In this document: positions 6,897 to 14,752 of the stretch, piece by piece
How the letters are laid out: each line of letters opens with the position of its first letter
Position numbering within the stretch: position 1 is the first letter of the stretch
Assembly (NCBI GenBank): GCA_019894765.1
Contig: JAGXNT010000012.1
Location: 1-37,752, forward strand
From: Candidatus Heimdallarchaeota archaeon
Lineage (GTDB): Archaea > Asgardarchaeota > Heimdallarchaeia > JABLTI01
Direction of reading: 5' to 3'
DNA: 37,752 nucleotides
Notes under the pieces: generated by a model
Seen by the model: only the letters and a program-made list of their open reading frames with translations
What the model was told of the DNA's origin: nothing
Database searches by the model: none
Translations under genes and position numbers: made by a program

Positions 6897-7997
6897 ATGA
6901 CAATAGATGCCTTTGATGGCAAAATCACAGATTATGAGAAAGCGATGTCCGAATTCGGTATTCAGGACATCAATAAGGTAGTGGACACTCTCGAGAAAGG
7001 ATTACTTCATCCCTACTTACGTAGAGGGTTAATGTTTGGGCACACAGATATTGAGAAAATATTTGAAGCCATAAGGAAAAAACAAGAATTCGCTGTAATG
7101 ACGGGTATAAAACCCACAGGACAATATCACATTGGATCATTGATTACTTGCAATGAAGTTTTGTATTTCCAAAAATTAGGTGGTAAAGTCTACTTCTGTA
7201 TTGCAGACATGGAAGCTTATCTGCATAGTAAGACTCCACTAAAGGAGGGACATGAGACTGCTATTGATAACATAGCAGACATCTTAGCTTTAGGTTTGGA
7301 TCTTGAAGATTCTTACATCTACAAGCAATCAGAAGAAAAAGAAGTTCTCAGACTTGCTGCCATTTTTTCTAGGAATGTTACATATAATATGTTAAAAGGA
7401 ATCTATGGCGAACAAGCATTTGGTGCATATCAGAGTGCATTGATTCAAGTTGGTGATATCTTGCTACCACAGCTTGAAGATTACGAAGGACCATTATACA
7501 CAGTTACTCCAGTTGGTTTAGAACAAGCACCTCACTCAAGATTAACCAGAGACTTAGCTAGGAAACAATATTTCAAAGATTTATATGGTTTCAAAATGCC
7601 TTCATTTACTTTCCATCAAATACTAGGATCCTTAGATGGTGGAGACAAGATGTCTAAGAGTGCTGGAAGTACATTCTTAATCACTTTATCAGAGACTGAA
7701 AAAACACTAAAGAAGAAGATTCCAGCGATCATTACTGGTGGAAGAGACACAAAACAAGAACAAATCAAACTTGGTGGTCAGCCTGAAATTTGCAGAGTGT
7801 TTGATCTTTACAGATTCTTCTTTATGGAAAATGACAAAGATCTTGAGAAAAGACAACAAGAATGTAAGTCTGGAACAATCCTTTGCGGGGAATGTAAACA
7901 AGACTTATTCTCTCGAGCAAGGAAATTCATTGAGAAGCACCAAGACAAAAAAGAATCGAAAGTTGATCTTGCTAAACAAATTTTGGAGGAGCAGTAG
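6897..7997 (+). CDS. trpS: Tryptophan--tRNA ligase (archaeal type)
   Basis: This encodes 366 residues and charges tRNA-Trp with tryptophan in the cytoplasm. It is a class Ic synthetase. The HIGH-type motif is YHIG (77-80), within TGIKPTGQYHIG, and the KMSKS motif is intact (251-255). The segment GGRDTKQEQIKLGG followed by a CKSGTILCGECK Cys pair (~323-334) matches the C-terminal part of archaeal TrpRS, for example the Methanocaldococcus type, and separates it from TyrRS. The start is uncertain: the ATG at 6897 is 20 bases from the SD, so initiation at ATT 6885 is possible. It is preceded by an SD-sequestering leader. Confidence 0.9.
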   Translation: MTIDAFDGKITDYEKAMSEFGIQDINKVVDTLEKGLLHPYLRRGLMFGHTDIEKIFEAIRKKQEFAVMTGIKPTGQYHIGSLITCNEVLYFQKLGGKVYFCIADMEAYLHSKTPLKEGHETAIDNIADILALGLDLEDSYIYKQSEEKEVLRLAAIFSRNVTYNMLKGIYGEQAFGAYQSALIQVGDILLPQLEDYEGPLYTVTPVGLEQAPHSRLTRDLARKQYFKDLYGFKMPSFTFHQILGSLDGGDKMSKSAGSTFLITLSETEKTLKKKIPAIITGGRDTKQEQIKLGGQPEICRVFDLYRFFFMENDKDLEKRQQECKSGTILCGECKQDLFSRARKFIEKHQDKKESKVDLAKQILEEQ

Positions 7998-8037
7998 TAT
8001 GCAAGATGAAAGAGGTTTTCTTATTTTTTCCACTATT

Positions 8038-9102
8038 CTATCCTTCAGATATTTTCTCTGTTGGTGTGGTTGGTGATTCTAGTTGTTTCTTCATTGCTCT
8101 ATTTTCAAAAATCACTGTAATGATAATTCCCGTAGCAACTAAAGCCATTCCAATGAAGACTAACCAAGATGGTATTTCTCGGAAAAAGGCATATGCTAAA
8201 ATTGTAGCACCAAACATTTCGCCTAAAGCTGTAACAGTAATAACTGGAGCTTTTACAAATCCCAAACTGTAATTATACAGAGTATGCCCTAGACAAGAAG
8301 GTCCCAGTGCCAGCAATCCGAAAAACAAGAAGTGCCACCATCTTAAATCATCTATAATTTTATGCCTTGCTTGAGGATATGCTAGAATAAACACTAACAA
8401 ACATATGGTACAGATTCCGTATACGATCGTAGCATAAGAAAAGATATCCAATCTTTCCCTCATTTTTCTCCCTATCACAAAGTATGCTGCTGCAGAAATC
8501 CCACCAACAAGTGCAATAAGATCTCCTCTTATACTCCCTGTATCTTCAGAAATAAGCAAAGGTGAAAGACCAACAACAATAGCTCCGATCATTGCTAGAA
8601 TTATTGCTCCAAATTGCGCCCATGAAACTTTTTCTTTCAGGAAAAAGAAGGATAAAATCAATGCAAAAAAAGGCATGAGATAGACAATTGTCATGGAACT
8701 AGCAATATTTGTTATTTGCAATGAGAGGTTCCATGTCGCAAAGTGAATTGCTAACATGAGTCCTGATAAAGCAAGTAATGGTAAATCTCGTTTAACTTTT
8801 ACTTTCTTGAATTGCTTCAAATTTCTCGATACTAATGTTCCTATAAACATCCCAATAGTAGCAAATAACAAGCGCCAAAAAGCAATAACAGTCGCATCTG
8901 CAGGCGTAAGAGTGGAATCAATTAATGTTATCCCTTCCCCAGCATATCGAATTAGGATTGAAGCAAAAGAAGTCATAACCATTGCAACAGCAATAAGAAT
9001 GTAAACATGCCTTGGAATACCACGTTTTACTTTCTCTACTGATGAATCTTCAAGGATTTCTGAATCATCCCTAGTTTCATCGACTTGGTTACTATTCTTC
9101 AA
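8038..9102 (-). CDS. EamA/DMT-family transporter
   Basis: This encodes 354 residues from a TTG start, the only start in frame before the first membrane helix. A ~30-residue acidic cytoplasmic N-terminus is followed by about ten hydrophobic segments forming two EamA repeats. The first contains AFWRLLFATIGMFIGTLV, and each repeat has the family's conserved small-residue helices (SSMTIVYLMPFFALILSFFFLKEKVSW; PVITVTALGEMFGATILAYAFFREIPSW). Such carriers export metabolites, often amino acids or nucleobases. The substrate cannot be told. It follows the giant coiled-coil gene by 60 bases on the same strand and converges with trpS. Confidence 0.9.
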   Translation of the reverse strand: MKNSNQVDETRDDSEILEDSSVEKVKRGIPRHVYILIAVAMVMTSFASILIRYAGEGITLIDSTLTPADATVIAFWRLLFATIGMFIGTLVSRNLKQFKKVKVKRDLPLLALSGLMLAIHFATWNLSLQITNIASSMTIVYLMPFFALILSFFFLKEKVSWAQFGAIILAMIGAIVVGLSPLLISEDTGSIRGDLIALVGGISAAAYFVIGRKMRERLDIFSYATIVYGICTICLLVFILAYPQARHKIIDDLRWWHFLFFGLLALGPSCLGHTLYNYSLGFVKAPVITVTALGEMFGATILAYAFFREIPSWLVFIGMALVATGIIITVIFENRAMKKQLESPTTPTEKISEG

Positions 9103-9162
9103 TGCAATCTAAAAAACAAAGAACTGTATCTTTGTTAAATAGATTCCTTTTGTTTTTGTTAA

Positions 9163-12100
9163 TTATTCAACTAGTTCCTTAAAGCTTCCAGAAATATCTT
9201 TGATGTTATCATTAACAACATTAGAGAGTTCCTTTGTTTTCTCCATGGACATATTTGTTCTCTTAGTAAAGCTCTCAATTTGTTTCAACATGACTTCTTC
9301 CAAATCATCTACTGATTTCAAGAAGGCTTCAGCAATCTCGTGATTGCTCTTATTTGATAACTCAAATTGCTTCCGAGCAAATAAGGCAACTTCTCGTTTC
9401 ACTTTCTGCAAAACTCGATCGAAATCAGTCAGCAATTCATCCGTTAATCTTTCCGTGCTAAGTCCAACTCTGTCACCCATAGCATTAATCTCAGCGTCTA
9501 AATCTTTCAAGAATCGACATGATATGCTTTCACAACTACTAATAGTTCTCGTAGCTGCTTCTTCTGCATCTTTCAAATCAGTTTTCAGTGTTTCGTGTAA
9601 CTCGGTTACTGCTGTTCCATAAACTGTTCGATGTTCTCTACCAATATCTCTGAGACCATCTTTATATCCCTCAATACGTTTAGCTTCTTCTTCAATTCGA
9701 CTAACAACTTCGTCTGTAAGTTTTTGTCGAATGTCTTCCAAGTTCTCAGTGTAACGTTCCTCTATACCTAAAACGGCTTGCTCACCAACAACCATGAGGT
9801 CTTCAGTTCTTCGTGCAGTTTCAGCAGTAATATTGCTAACTGTACTATAAATTGCTCCTTCAATTCCGGAAGTTTTGGTTTCGAGTTCTTGTACACTTTT
9901 GCTAACTTCGACATCTATAACTTCTCTGAGATCTGATGCTGCATTATTGTTGGATTGTACTAGATCTTCATTAGTAGATTTCAAAGAATCGAGTCTATTG
10001 AGTAGGTCCTCATCTAAGGATCGTGTAAAGGAATTCTTAAATTCATAAACATCTTCGATTTGTTTGTCTTGTAAAACAGTTGTTTTCTGTTTGAAAGAAT
10101 CTAATTGGTCTCTGACAAGCCCTGTTAATTCTTGTATAGAATTGAGACTTTCTTCTAATTGCTTGTCATTTATAGTGCTTAGTTCAATTTCTTGCTTATT
10201 GATTTCAGCAGCTGCCTGCCCAAAAATTGTTTCAGAACCATCCCAAAGACTAGTTCTAAGAGTCTGAGCTGTAGAGTTCACACTATCAGTTAAATCCTTA
10301 ATGATTTTCTCGGTGAGATTAATAATAGTCGATCTAGTATTTCTTTCCTGATCAAGAAGCTCAGAAGCTTCTCGAGCGACGTTCTTCTCAATGTCTTCAA
10401 AACTATTTTGAGTTTTTCTGACATTGTTTTCTCGAGCTTTATCGAAAACTTGCTTTAGAGAATCAATTTCTCTGGAAGTTCGAGAACCTCGACGATTAAG
10501 AACATTCTCAAGCGACTTTCCAACATCACTTCTGCTTTTCTTGAAAGCGTCTAATTCCTCAGTGAAGAATCGTTCTATGTTTCTTACTAGTTTCTTGTAA
10601 AGATCATTGTAGTCGTCTTTAATTTCATCAATTAATTTGAAAGAAGGTTCTTTTGTTTCATCGATCAATTTGTCTTGTTCTTTCTTAAATTGAACTAGAC
10701 GATTATTAATTGTTAAACTATCACTTTTCAAAGTATTACCTACGTCATCAAGGGATTTTTGGAGAAGATCAGTAACGTTGCTTCCAAAATCCTTGAAGCT
10801 ACCTGAAATGTCATTATAGGATTCTTTTATAATTTTAATTAGCTCGTCCTCAGAAACTTGACCTTTGTTCTCGATTCTTGCTATGATTTCATTGATTTCG
10901 CTCGAAAGAACACTCATGCTTTCGTTAACTCTTGTATTGACATGTTGAGTAAGAGTAGTCACACTCTCTCCTCTCCACCGTTCAAGTTTATTAGTTAAAT
11001 TGTCAACTTCTTTACGAGTGGTCCTTAGTTCTTTTTGGTGTTCATTAGAAAACTCTTTGAAAACAGACTGTAATTTCTTTTGACTTGAACTAAGTCTACT
11101 TTTCAGCAAGTCATGATTATTATCAATCTCTTTATCGAATCTATCAACAACTCGACTAACTTCTTTATCAAGCGAATCTTCTTTCTTCTTAGTCTCATTA
11201 TTGAAATTTTGACTAATTTGAAGAAGGTCTTCTGTTAATGTTTTCTCGAATTTTCCTAGAAAATCTGACTCTTCCTTCTCGATTTGTTCATTTAGTTTAT
11301 CGAGATCTTTCATTAGAATTTGTATGGGAGATACCAATGTAATGTTGATGTAATTAACTATGTTTTGAATGCCTGTTCCTTGATTATCCACATTGCCTAG
11401 GAAGTCTGATTCAAGCTTTGCAACCATATCTCCTAAATCCATTTGATACTGGGCAACAGATCTATTGAGAATGAGAATAAATTGTTCCATCATTTCATTA
11501 AGGACTTCTCGAGTTTTGTTGGAAGTAGTATGCAAGAGTTGATTTTTCTCTTCAAGATTAGCTTGGGAAGTTTCCTTGAATTTCGTTTCAATTGGGACAA
11601 TTTCATCTTTTGCTGCTGTGAAACCCGCATCTGTTTGTTCGATGAGATTTGCAACTCTATTGTTGAATTCTTTAGCTAATTGTTCCAACGCTTCACTAAA
11701 TATTGAGGTGTGACTCTCCATATTTCCTCCTATTTCTTGGAATTGTTCGCTAAGTATGTCGTTCTGTGTCACATAAGAACGTTCTATAACATTTGTGGTT
11801 AATGGGCGTAGTTTTTCCAAACAAGTAATCATTGGTCGTTTTTGTTCTATAAGAACACGTAGGATTTCAGCTTGGAAATAGTTAGAAGCCTCTCGAACTG
11901 CAACAGTCAGTGAACTAATTGCTTCCTCAATTTGCTCATTAATGGGTCTTGTAACCTTCTCTAAATCAGCAATACCAGAATCTAAGACGTTAAAAACTAT
12001 GTCCTCGAAGGCGTCTTGTGAAGCATTAAAGGCATCTAAAACCTCATCAAAAGCTCCAAGAGCTTTGGTTTCAAAATCAATAACATTGCTAACTCGAGCG

Positions 12101-12756
12101 TCAACAGTTTCTTCTAATTTATCAAAAACATTTGTTTGGGCTTTTCCTAAAACATCTGAGAAGTTCTTCTCTAATGGTTTTAGAGCTCGACTGATATTCG
12201 CACACGTCTCATCTGTTCGTATAGAGGATTCTGTAAGGAATTCATTGGAAGTTTGAGCAATTTTACCTAGATCCTTCAAATCCATTTCAACTGAAGCGAG
12301 AATACCACTGAAGGAAGCATCCATAGCCATTTCCATGTCTTTGATGTCTTCCTCTGACCTATCGGTACGTTTTCGTCGTTCATCCATACTAGCTTCACGA
12401 ACATTTCTGATAGCATTCTCAGTGAAGTCATACACAATTTGAGTAGTGGAGTCCCACTCACTCGTTCGTGCTTCTAGTGATGAAATTAACCTATCTACAA
12501 TTTGTATGAATCTGGTTATGGGATAAACTGCAGCATAGCGTCGATTGCCTTCATCGTCTGCTTTCAAAGGAACAACAAAACCCCTTTGAATCATGGTTTC
12601 TAATACCGCAGGAACCCTACCTTTAGAAATATTACTTCGCTGAGCAATTTCAAGAGTAGTACCAACTCCATATTTCGTTAAAACGGTAAAAACTCTTTTC
12701 TCATTTGCTGATAAGCGAGGTAATAATTCAAGATTCTTCGCTTCCTTAATTGCCAT
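9163..12756 (-). CDS. Giant TrmB-like HTH plus coiled-coil protein
   Basis: This encodes 1,197 residues from ATG, with GAGGGTG as the ribosome site. Residues ~15-80 are a winged helix like TrmB/MarR DNA-binding domains (LSANEKRVFTVLTKYGVGTTLEIAQRSNISKGRVPAVLETMIQRGFV, given here in part). The remaining ~1,100 residues are almost entirely charged amphipathic helix, rich in Glu, Lys, Asp, Asn and Ser and poor in Pro and Gly, with many repeated S/T-x-x-L-x-x heptad-like stretches. No membrane helix, Walker motif, hinge domain or chemotaxis signalling tip is visible, so it is neither SMC nor MCP. It may be a long rod tethered to DNA at its N-terminus, or a regulator with a very long oligomerisation arm. 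The gene ends 60 bases before the DMT transporter gene. The function is unknown; the domain layout is the firm part. Confidence 0.85.
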   Translation of the reverse strand: MAIKEAKNLELLPRLSANEKRVFTVLTKYGVGTTLEIAQRSNISKGRVPAVLETMIQRGFVVPLKADDEGNRRYAAVYPITRFIQIVDRLISSLEARTSEWDSTTQIVYDFTENAIRNVREASMDERRKRTDRSEEDIKDMEMAMDASFSGILASVEMDLKDLGKIAQTSNEFLTESSIRTDETCANISRALKPLEKNFSDVLGKAQTNVFDKLEETVDARVSNVIDFETKALGAFDEVLDAFNASQDAFEDIVFNVLDSGIADLEKVTRPINEQIEEAISSLTVAVREASNYFQAEILRVLIEQKRPMITCLEKLRPLTTNVIERSYVTQNDILSEQFQEIGGNMESHTSIFSEALEQLAKEFNNRVANLIEQTDAGFTAAKDEIVPIETKFKETSQANLEEKNQLLHTTSNKTREVLNEMMEQFILILNRSVAQYQMDLGDMVAKLESDFLGNVDNQGTGIQNIVNYINITLVSPIQILMKDLDKLNEQIEKEESDFLGKFEKTLTEDLLQISQNFNNETKKKEDSLDKEVSRVVDRFDKEIDNNHDLLKSRLSSSQKKLQSVFKEFSNEHQKELRTTRKEVDNLTNKLERWRGESVTTLTQHVNTRVNESMSVLSSEINEIIARIENKGQVSEDELIKIIKESYNDISGSFKDFGSNVTDLLQKSLDDVGNTLKSDSLTINNRLVQFKKEQDKLIDETKEPSFKLIDEIKDDYNDLYKKLVRNIERFFTEELDAFKKSRSDVGKSLENVLNRRGSRTSREIDSLKQVFDKARENNVRKTQNSFEDIEKNVAREASELLDQERNTRSTIINLTEKIIKDLTDSVNSTAQTLRTSLWDGSETIFGQAAAEINKQEIELSTINDKQLEESLNSIQELTGLVRDQLDSFKQKTTVLQDKQIEDVYEFKNSFTRSLDEDLLNRLDSLKSTNEDLVQSNNNAASDLREVIDVEVSKSVQELETKTSGIEGAIYSTVSNITAETARRTEDLMVVGEQAVLGIEERYTENLEDIRQKLTDEVVSRIEEEAKRIEGYKDGLRDIGREHRTVYGTAVTELHETLKTDLKDAEEAATRTISSCESISCRFLKDLDAEINAMGDRVGLSTERLTDELLTDFDRVLQKVKREVALFARKQFELSNKSNHEIAEAFLKSVDDLEEVMLKQIESFTKRTNMSMEKTKELSNVVNDNIKDISGSFKELVE

Positions 12757-12946
12757 TTTAGCACCCTCTATTATAGTGGATTTTCTTCTTTTTTTTCGGT
12801 AAAATTGCTAAATTACACATACTTTGTAAATCGGATATACTTTTTATCTATTTGGGTGACCCCTAAAGTAGGATATTTTTTAATGGTGAATATACCACAA
12901 ATCATTAAAAGAAAAAACGAGTTCTTTCAAATAATGAAACAAAAAT

Positions 12947-13023
12947 GGGCCGGTAGAACAGTCTGGTAGATCGTCTGATTCGCATTCAGGAGGCCGCGGA
13001 TTCAAATTCCGCCCGGTCCACCA
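12947..13023 (+). tRNA. tRNA-Ala (anticodon CGC)
   Basis: The gene is 77 nt including an encoded CCA. Acceptor stem GGGCCGG/CCGGTCC contains the G3-U70 pair that defines alanine tRNAs. The anticodon stem TCTGA/TCAGG closes the loop TTCGCAT, giving anticodon CGC for codon GCG. The T-arm GCGGA-TTCAAAT-TCCGC is perfect. The D-stem GAAC/GATC has one A-A mismatch at the third pair, which is tolerable. No intron is seen. It lies between the divergent coiled-coil gene and an ArsN2-like gene. Confidence 0.95.
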
Positions 13024-13061
13024 TTAATTATCCTAAATAGAACCACTTTGTGGGGGAAAAA

Positions 13062-13517
13062 ATGTCACAAGCAACCATAAAAATTGAAGGAGCAAAAGCT
13101 TCAGACTTAGAAGAGGTTTATGCTTTACTAGGACTTGTTAATCTTCCAATTGAAGGCGTAGAAGAGAGTATTGATCATTTCCTTCTTTTGATACGCGAAA
13201 TTGATACCAAAGAAGAAATCATTGGTTGTGTGGGTTTAGAAAAGTACGAACAATATGCTTTGCTTAGATCCGCAGTAGTACATCCAGATCATCAAGGTAA
13301 AAGCTACGGTAAGCAACTTACTCTAGCAATAGTTGCATACGCGAAATTAATTGGAATTGAACAATTATTTTTACTAACTGATACAGCTGAAAAGTTTTTC
13401 GAGAAAATGGGTTTTAGAAAAATTGAACGCTCAGAAGTACCTGCTATTGTAAAGACATCAATTGAATTTGTATCACTTTGCGATGAAAGTTCGACAGTTA
13501 TGACCTTGAAAACATAG
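13062..13517 (+). CDS. GNAT acetyltransferase, ArsN2-like
   Basis: This encodes 151 residues from the ATG at 13062; a GTG at 13050 is possible, but GTGGGGG then serves better as the ribosome site. The acetyl-CoA loop is VVHPDHQGKSYGKQL. The C-terminal half matches the pattern of the ArsN2 family: an LLTDTAEKFFEKMGF segment, then R-x-x-x-P-A-I-V-K-T-S-x-E-F and a final LC-x-x-S-S-x-V-M. ArsN2-type proteins are linked to arsenic resistance, probably by acetylating organoarsenicals. No other ars gene is nearby, so the substrate remains open. Its stop codon lies inside a hairpin shared with the convergent PfkB gene. Confidence 0.8.
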   Translation: MSQATIKIEGAKASDLEEVYALLGLVNLPIEGVEESIDHFLLLIREIDTKEEIIGCVGLEKYEQYALLRSAVVHPDHQGKSYGKQLTLAIVAYAKLIGIEQLFLLTDTAEKFFEKMGFRKIERSEVPAIVKTSIEFVSLCDESSTVMTLKT

Positions 13518-13528
13518 AAGTACTATGT
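13512..13528. terminator. Hairpin spanning both stop codons of a convergent pair
   Basis: ACATAG-AAGTA-CTATGT is a 6-bp perfect stem with a 5-base loop. The left arm contains the TAG stop of the ArsN2-like gene and the right arm contains the TAG stop of the PfkB-family gene on the other strand, which lie only 5 bases apart. Confidence 0.45.
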
Positions 13529-14524
13529 AATAATCTCATCCAATTGTCTTGGATGAAATGAGCGAGCTCCTACTTTGGTAATCGTTGCACTTGCAGTTCT
13601 CACACCTAATTGTGATGCTTTCTTGATATCACAATTCTTAAGAAATTCGTGAAGGAAACCAGCAGAAAAGGAGTCTCCTGCACCTGTGGTGTCCAACGGA
13701 TCTGTCTTTATTGCTGCTTCAAAATGTTCTTCACCATTTTCTTTCTTTATCATTACACCATCTTTTCCAAGTGTTAAAACGGAATTTTCAGAGAACTCTA
13801 ACATTGCATCCAAAATATCTTCTGGCTTTTCTTTTTGGGTGAACGCTTGTCCTTCACTTAAATTCGAAAACAGAATCATAGGTGGATGTTTCTTCATCAT
13901 TTTTTGTAGAACTGGTCTGGTATTTTCGATTATAGCATAAGCTGCTAAATCAAAGGTTATTTTGTTTGCTTCCTCAAAAATCTTCCAGAGTGCTTCATCA
14001 GAGTTAATAATCAAGTATCCTTCAACGTGTACAACATCTGACATATGAAGTAATTCTTTATCAACATGATCTGGTAGTAAAACTTCTGACGCACCACGAT
14101 ATACAATGAAGGTTCGATCTTTATCTGGTGTGATGAGCGAAAGTAATTGTCCTGTCGAGTTTTCCTTATCAACAATGCTATGTGTTTTTACCCCTTCATT
14201 AGAGAGAATATTCATGTATTTCCAACCATCTACATCATCACCATGCTTTCCACAAAAAGCAGTTTGAGAACCTAATTTAGCCATATTGGACATAACGTTC
14301 GCACAGCTTCCCCCTGAATTTTTTATGACTTGCTTATCCTGTTTCTTCAGTTTTTCGAGTATTCCATCTATAGTTTCGACATCAACTATTCTGTGTCCAC
14401 CAACATCTATCTCTAAATCCTTAAGAAATTGGAAATCTACGAAAACTGTTAAATCCCAGAGAACTTGTCCAAATCCAAGCATTTTATTCAAGTATATTAA
14501 CTCCAAATCGTCTAATTCTTTCAT
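13523..14524 (-). CDS. PfkB-family sugar/nucleoside kinase
   Basis: This encodes 333 residues. The N-terminal PfkB glycine motif (KNSGGSCANVMSNMAKLG) binds substrate. The C-terminal signature DTTGAGDSFSAGF (278-290) carries the catalytic base Asp284 and the anion hole. The ATP-dependent kinase acts on a hydroxyl of a sugar or nucleoside; adenosine/ribokinase-like members look closest, but the substrate is not predictable. Its ATG follows the TAG stop of the upstream 74-residue gene directly, so the two are translationally coupled. The protein may start at a later Met (residue 15, MLGFGQVLWDL), where most family members begin. Confidence 0.9.
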   Translation of the reverse strand: MKELDDLELIYLNKMLGFGQVLWDLTVFVDFQFLKDLEIDVGGHRIVDVETIDGILEKLKKQDKQVIKNSGGSCANVMSNMAKLGSQTAFCGKHGDDVDGWKYMNILSNEGVKTHSIVDKENSTGQLLSLITPDKDRTFIVYRGASEVLLPDHVDKELLHMSDVVHVEGYLIINSDEALWKIFEEANKITFDLAAYAIIENTRPVLQKMMKKHPPMILFSNLSEGQAFTQKEKPEDILDAMLEFSENSVLTLGKDGVMIKKENGEEHFEAAIKTDPLDTTGAGDSFSAGFLHEFLKNCDIKKASQLGVRTASATITKVGARSFHPRQLDEIIT

Positions 14525-14749
14525 CTATTTCTCATTTTTTAGCATGTGATCTGCGACTTCGCGAGCCCAATCACCTATAGGAATATCTTGATCATTAGCC
14601 ATTCGTGTAAGGTATTCTTTCCAATCAAGTTTTCCATATGCTGTTTGCCAATCTTTGTATTTTTCCTCAAGATTCTTCTTTGCAATTAAATGAGCATCAC
14701 AGTACTTTCCTTTTTCGATTGTTGCTTTGCACACTAGACACTGAACCAT
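14525..14749 (-). CDS. Small protein with an N-terminal zinc-binding site
   Basis: This encodes 74 residues. The N-terminus VQCLVCKATIEKGKYCDAHL has Cys4, Cys7, Cys16 and His19, a compact single-zinc site. The rest is predicted helical and charged (NLEEKYKDWQTAYGKLDW, then RMANDQDIPIGDWAREVADHML). It sits 3 bases after topA and directly abuts the kinase gene, so it belongs to that operon. Small proteins of this shape next to topoisomerase genes occur in archaea, but I know of no assigned function. Confidence 0.75.
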   Translation of the reverse strand: MVQCLVCKATIEKGKYCDAHLIAKKNLEEKYKDWQTAYGKLDWKEYLTRMANDQDIPIGDWAREVADHMLKNEK

Positions 14750-14752
14750 TTC

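Noticed and set aside
6897..7997. Tyrosyl-tRNA synthetase
   Set aside because: The GGRDTKQEQIKLGG segment and C-terminal CxxC region match archaeal TrpRS, and the KMSKS context fits TrpRS.
8006..8272. 88-residue plus-strand frame between trpS and the DMT gene
   Set aside because: Lies almost entirely antisense to the DMT transporter, which has clear membrane segments and a family match.
11942..12256. Plus-strand frame of 104 residues inside the coiled-coil gene
   Set aside because: Antisense shadow of the 1,197-residue gene; Ser-rich translation typical of the reverse strand of Glu/Lys-rich coding DNA.
9163..12756. Coiled-coil protein as a methyl-accepting chemotaxis receptor or SMC
   Set aside because: No membrane helices, no conserved signalling hairpin tip, no Walker A/B motifs or hinge.
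12947..13023. tRNA-Ala as a pseudogene because of the D-stem A-A mismatch
   Set aside because: All other stems pair, G3-U70 and CCA are intact and the anticodon loop is normal; one D-stem mismatch is acceptable.
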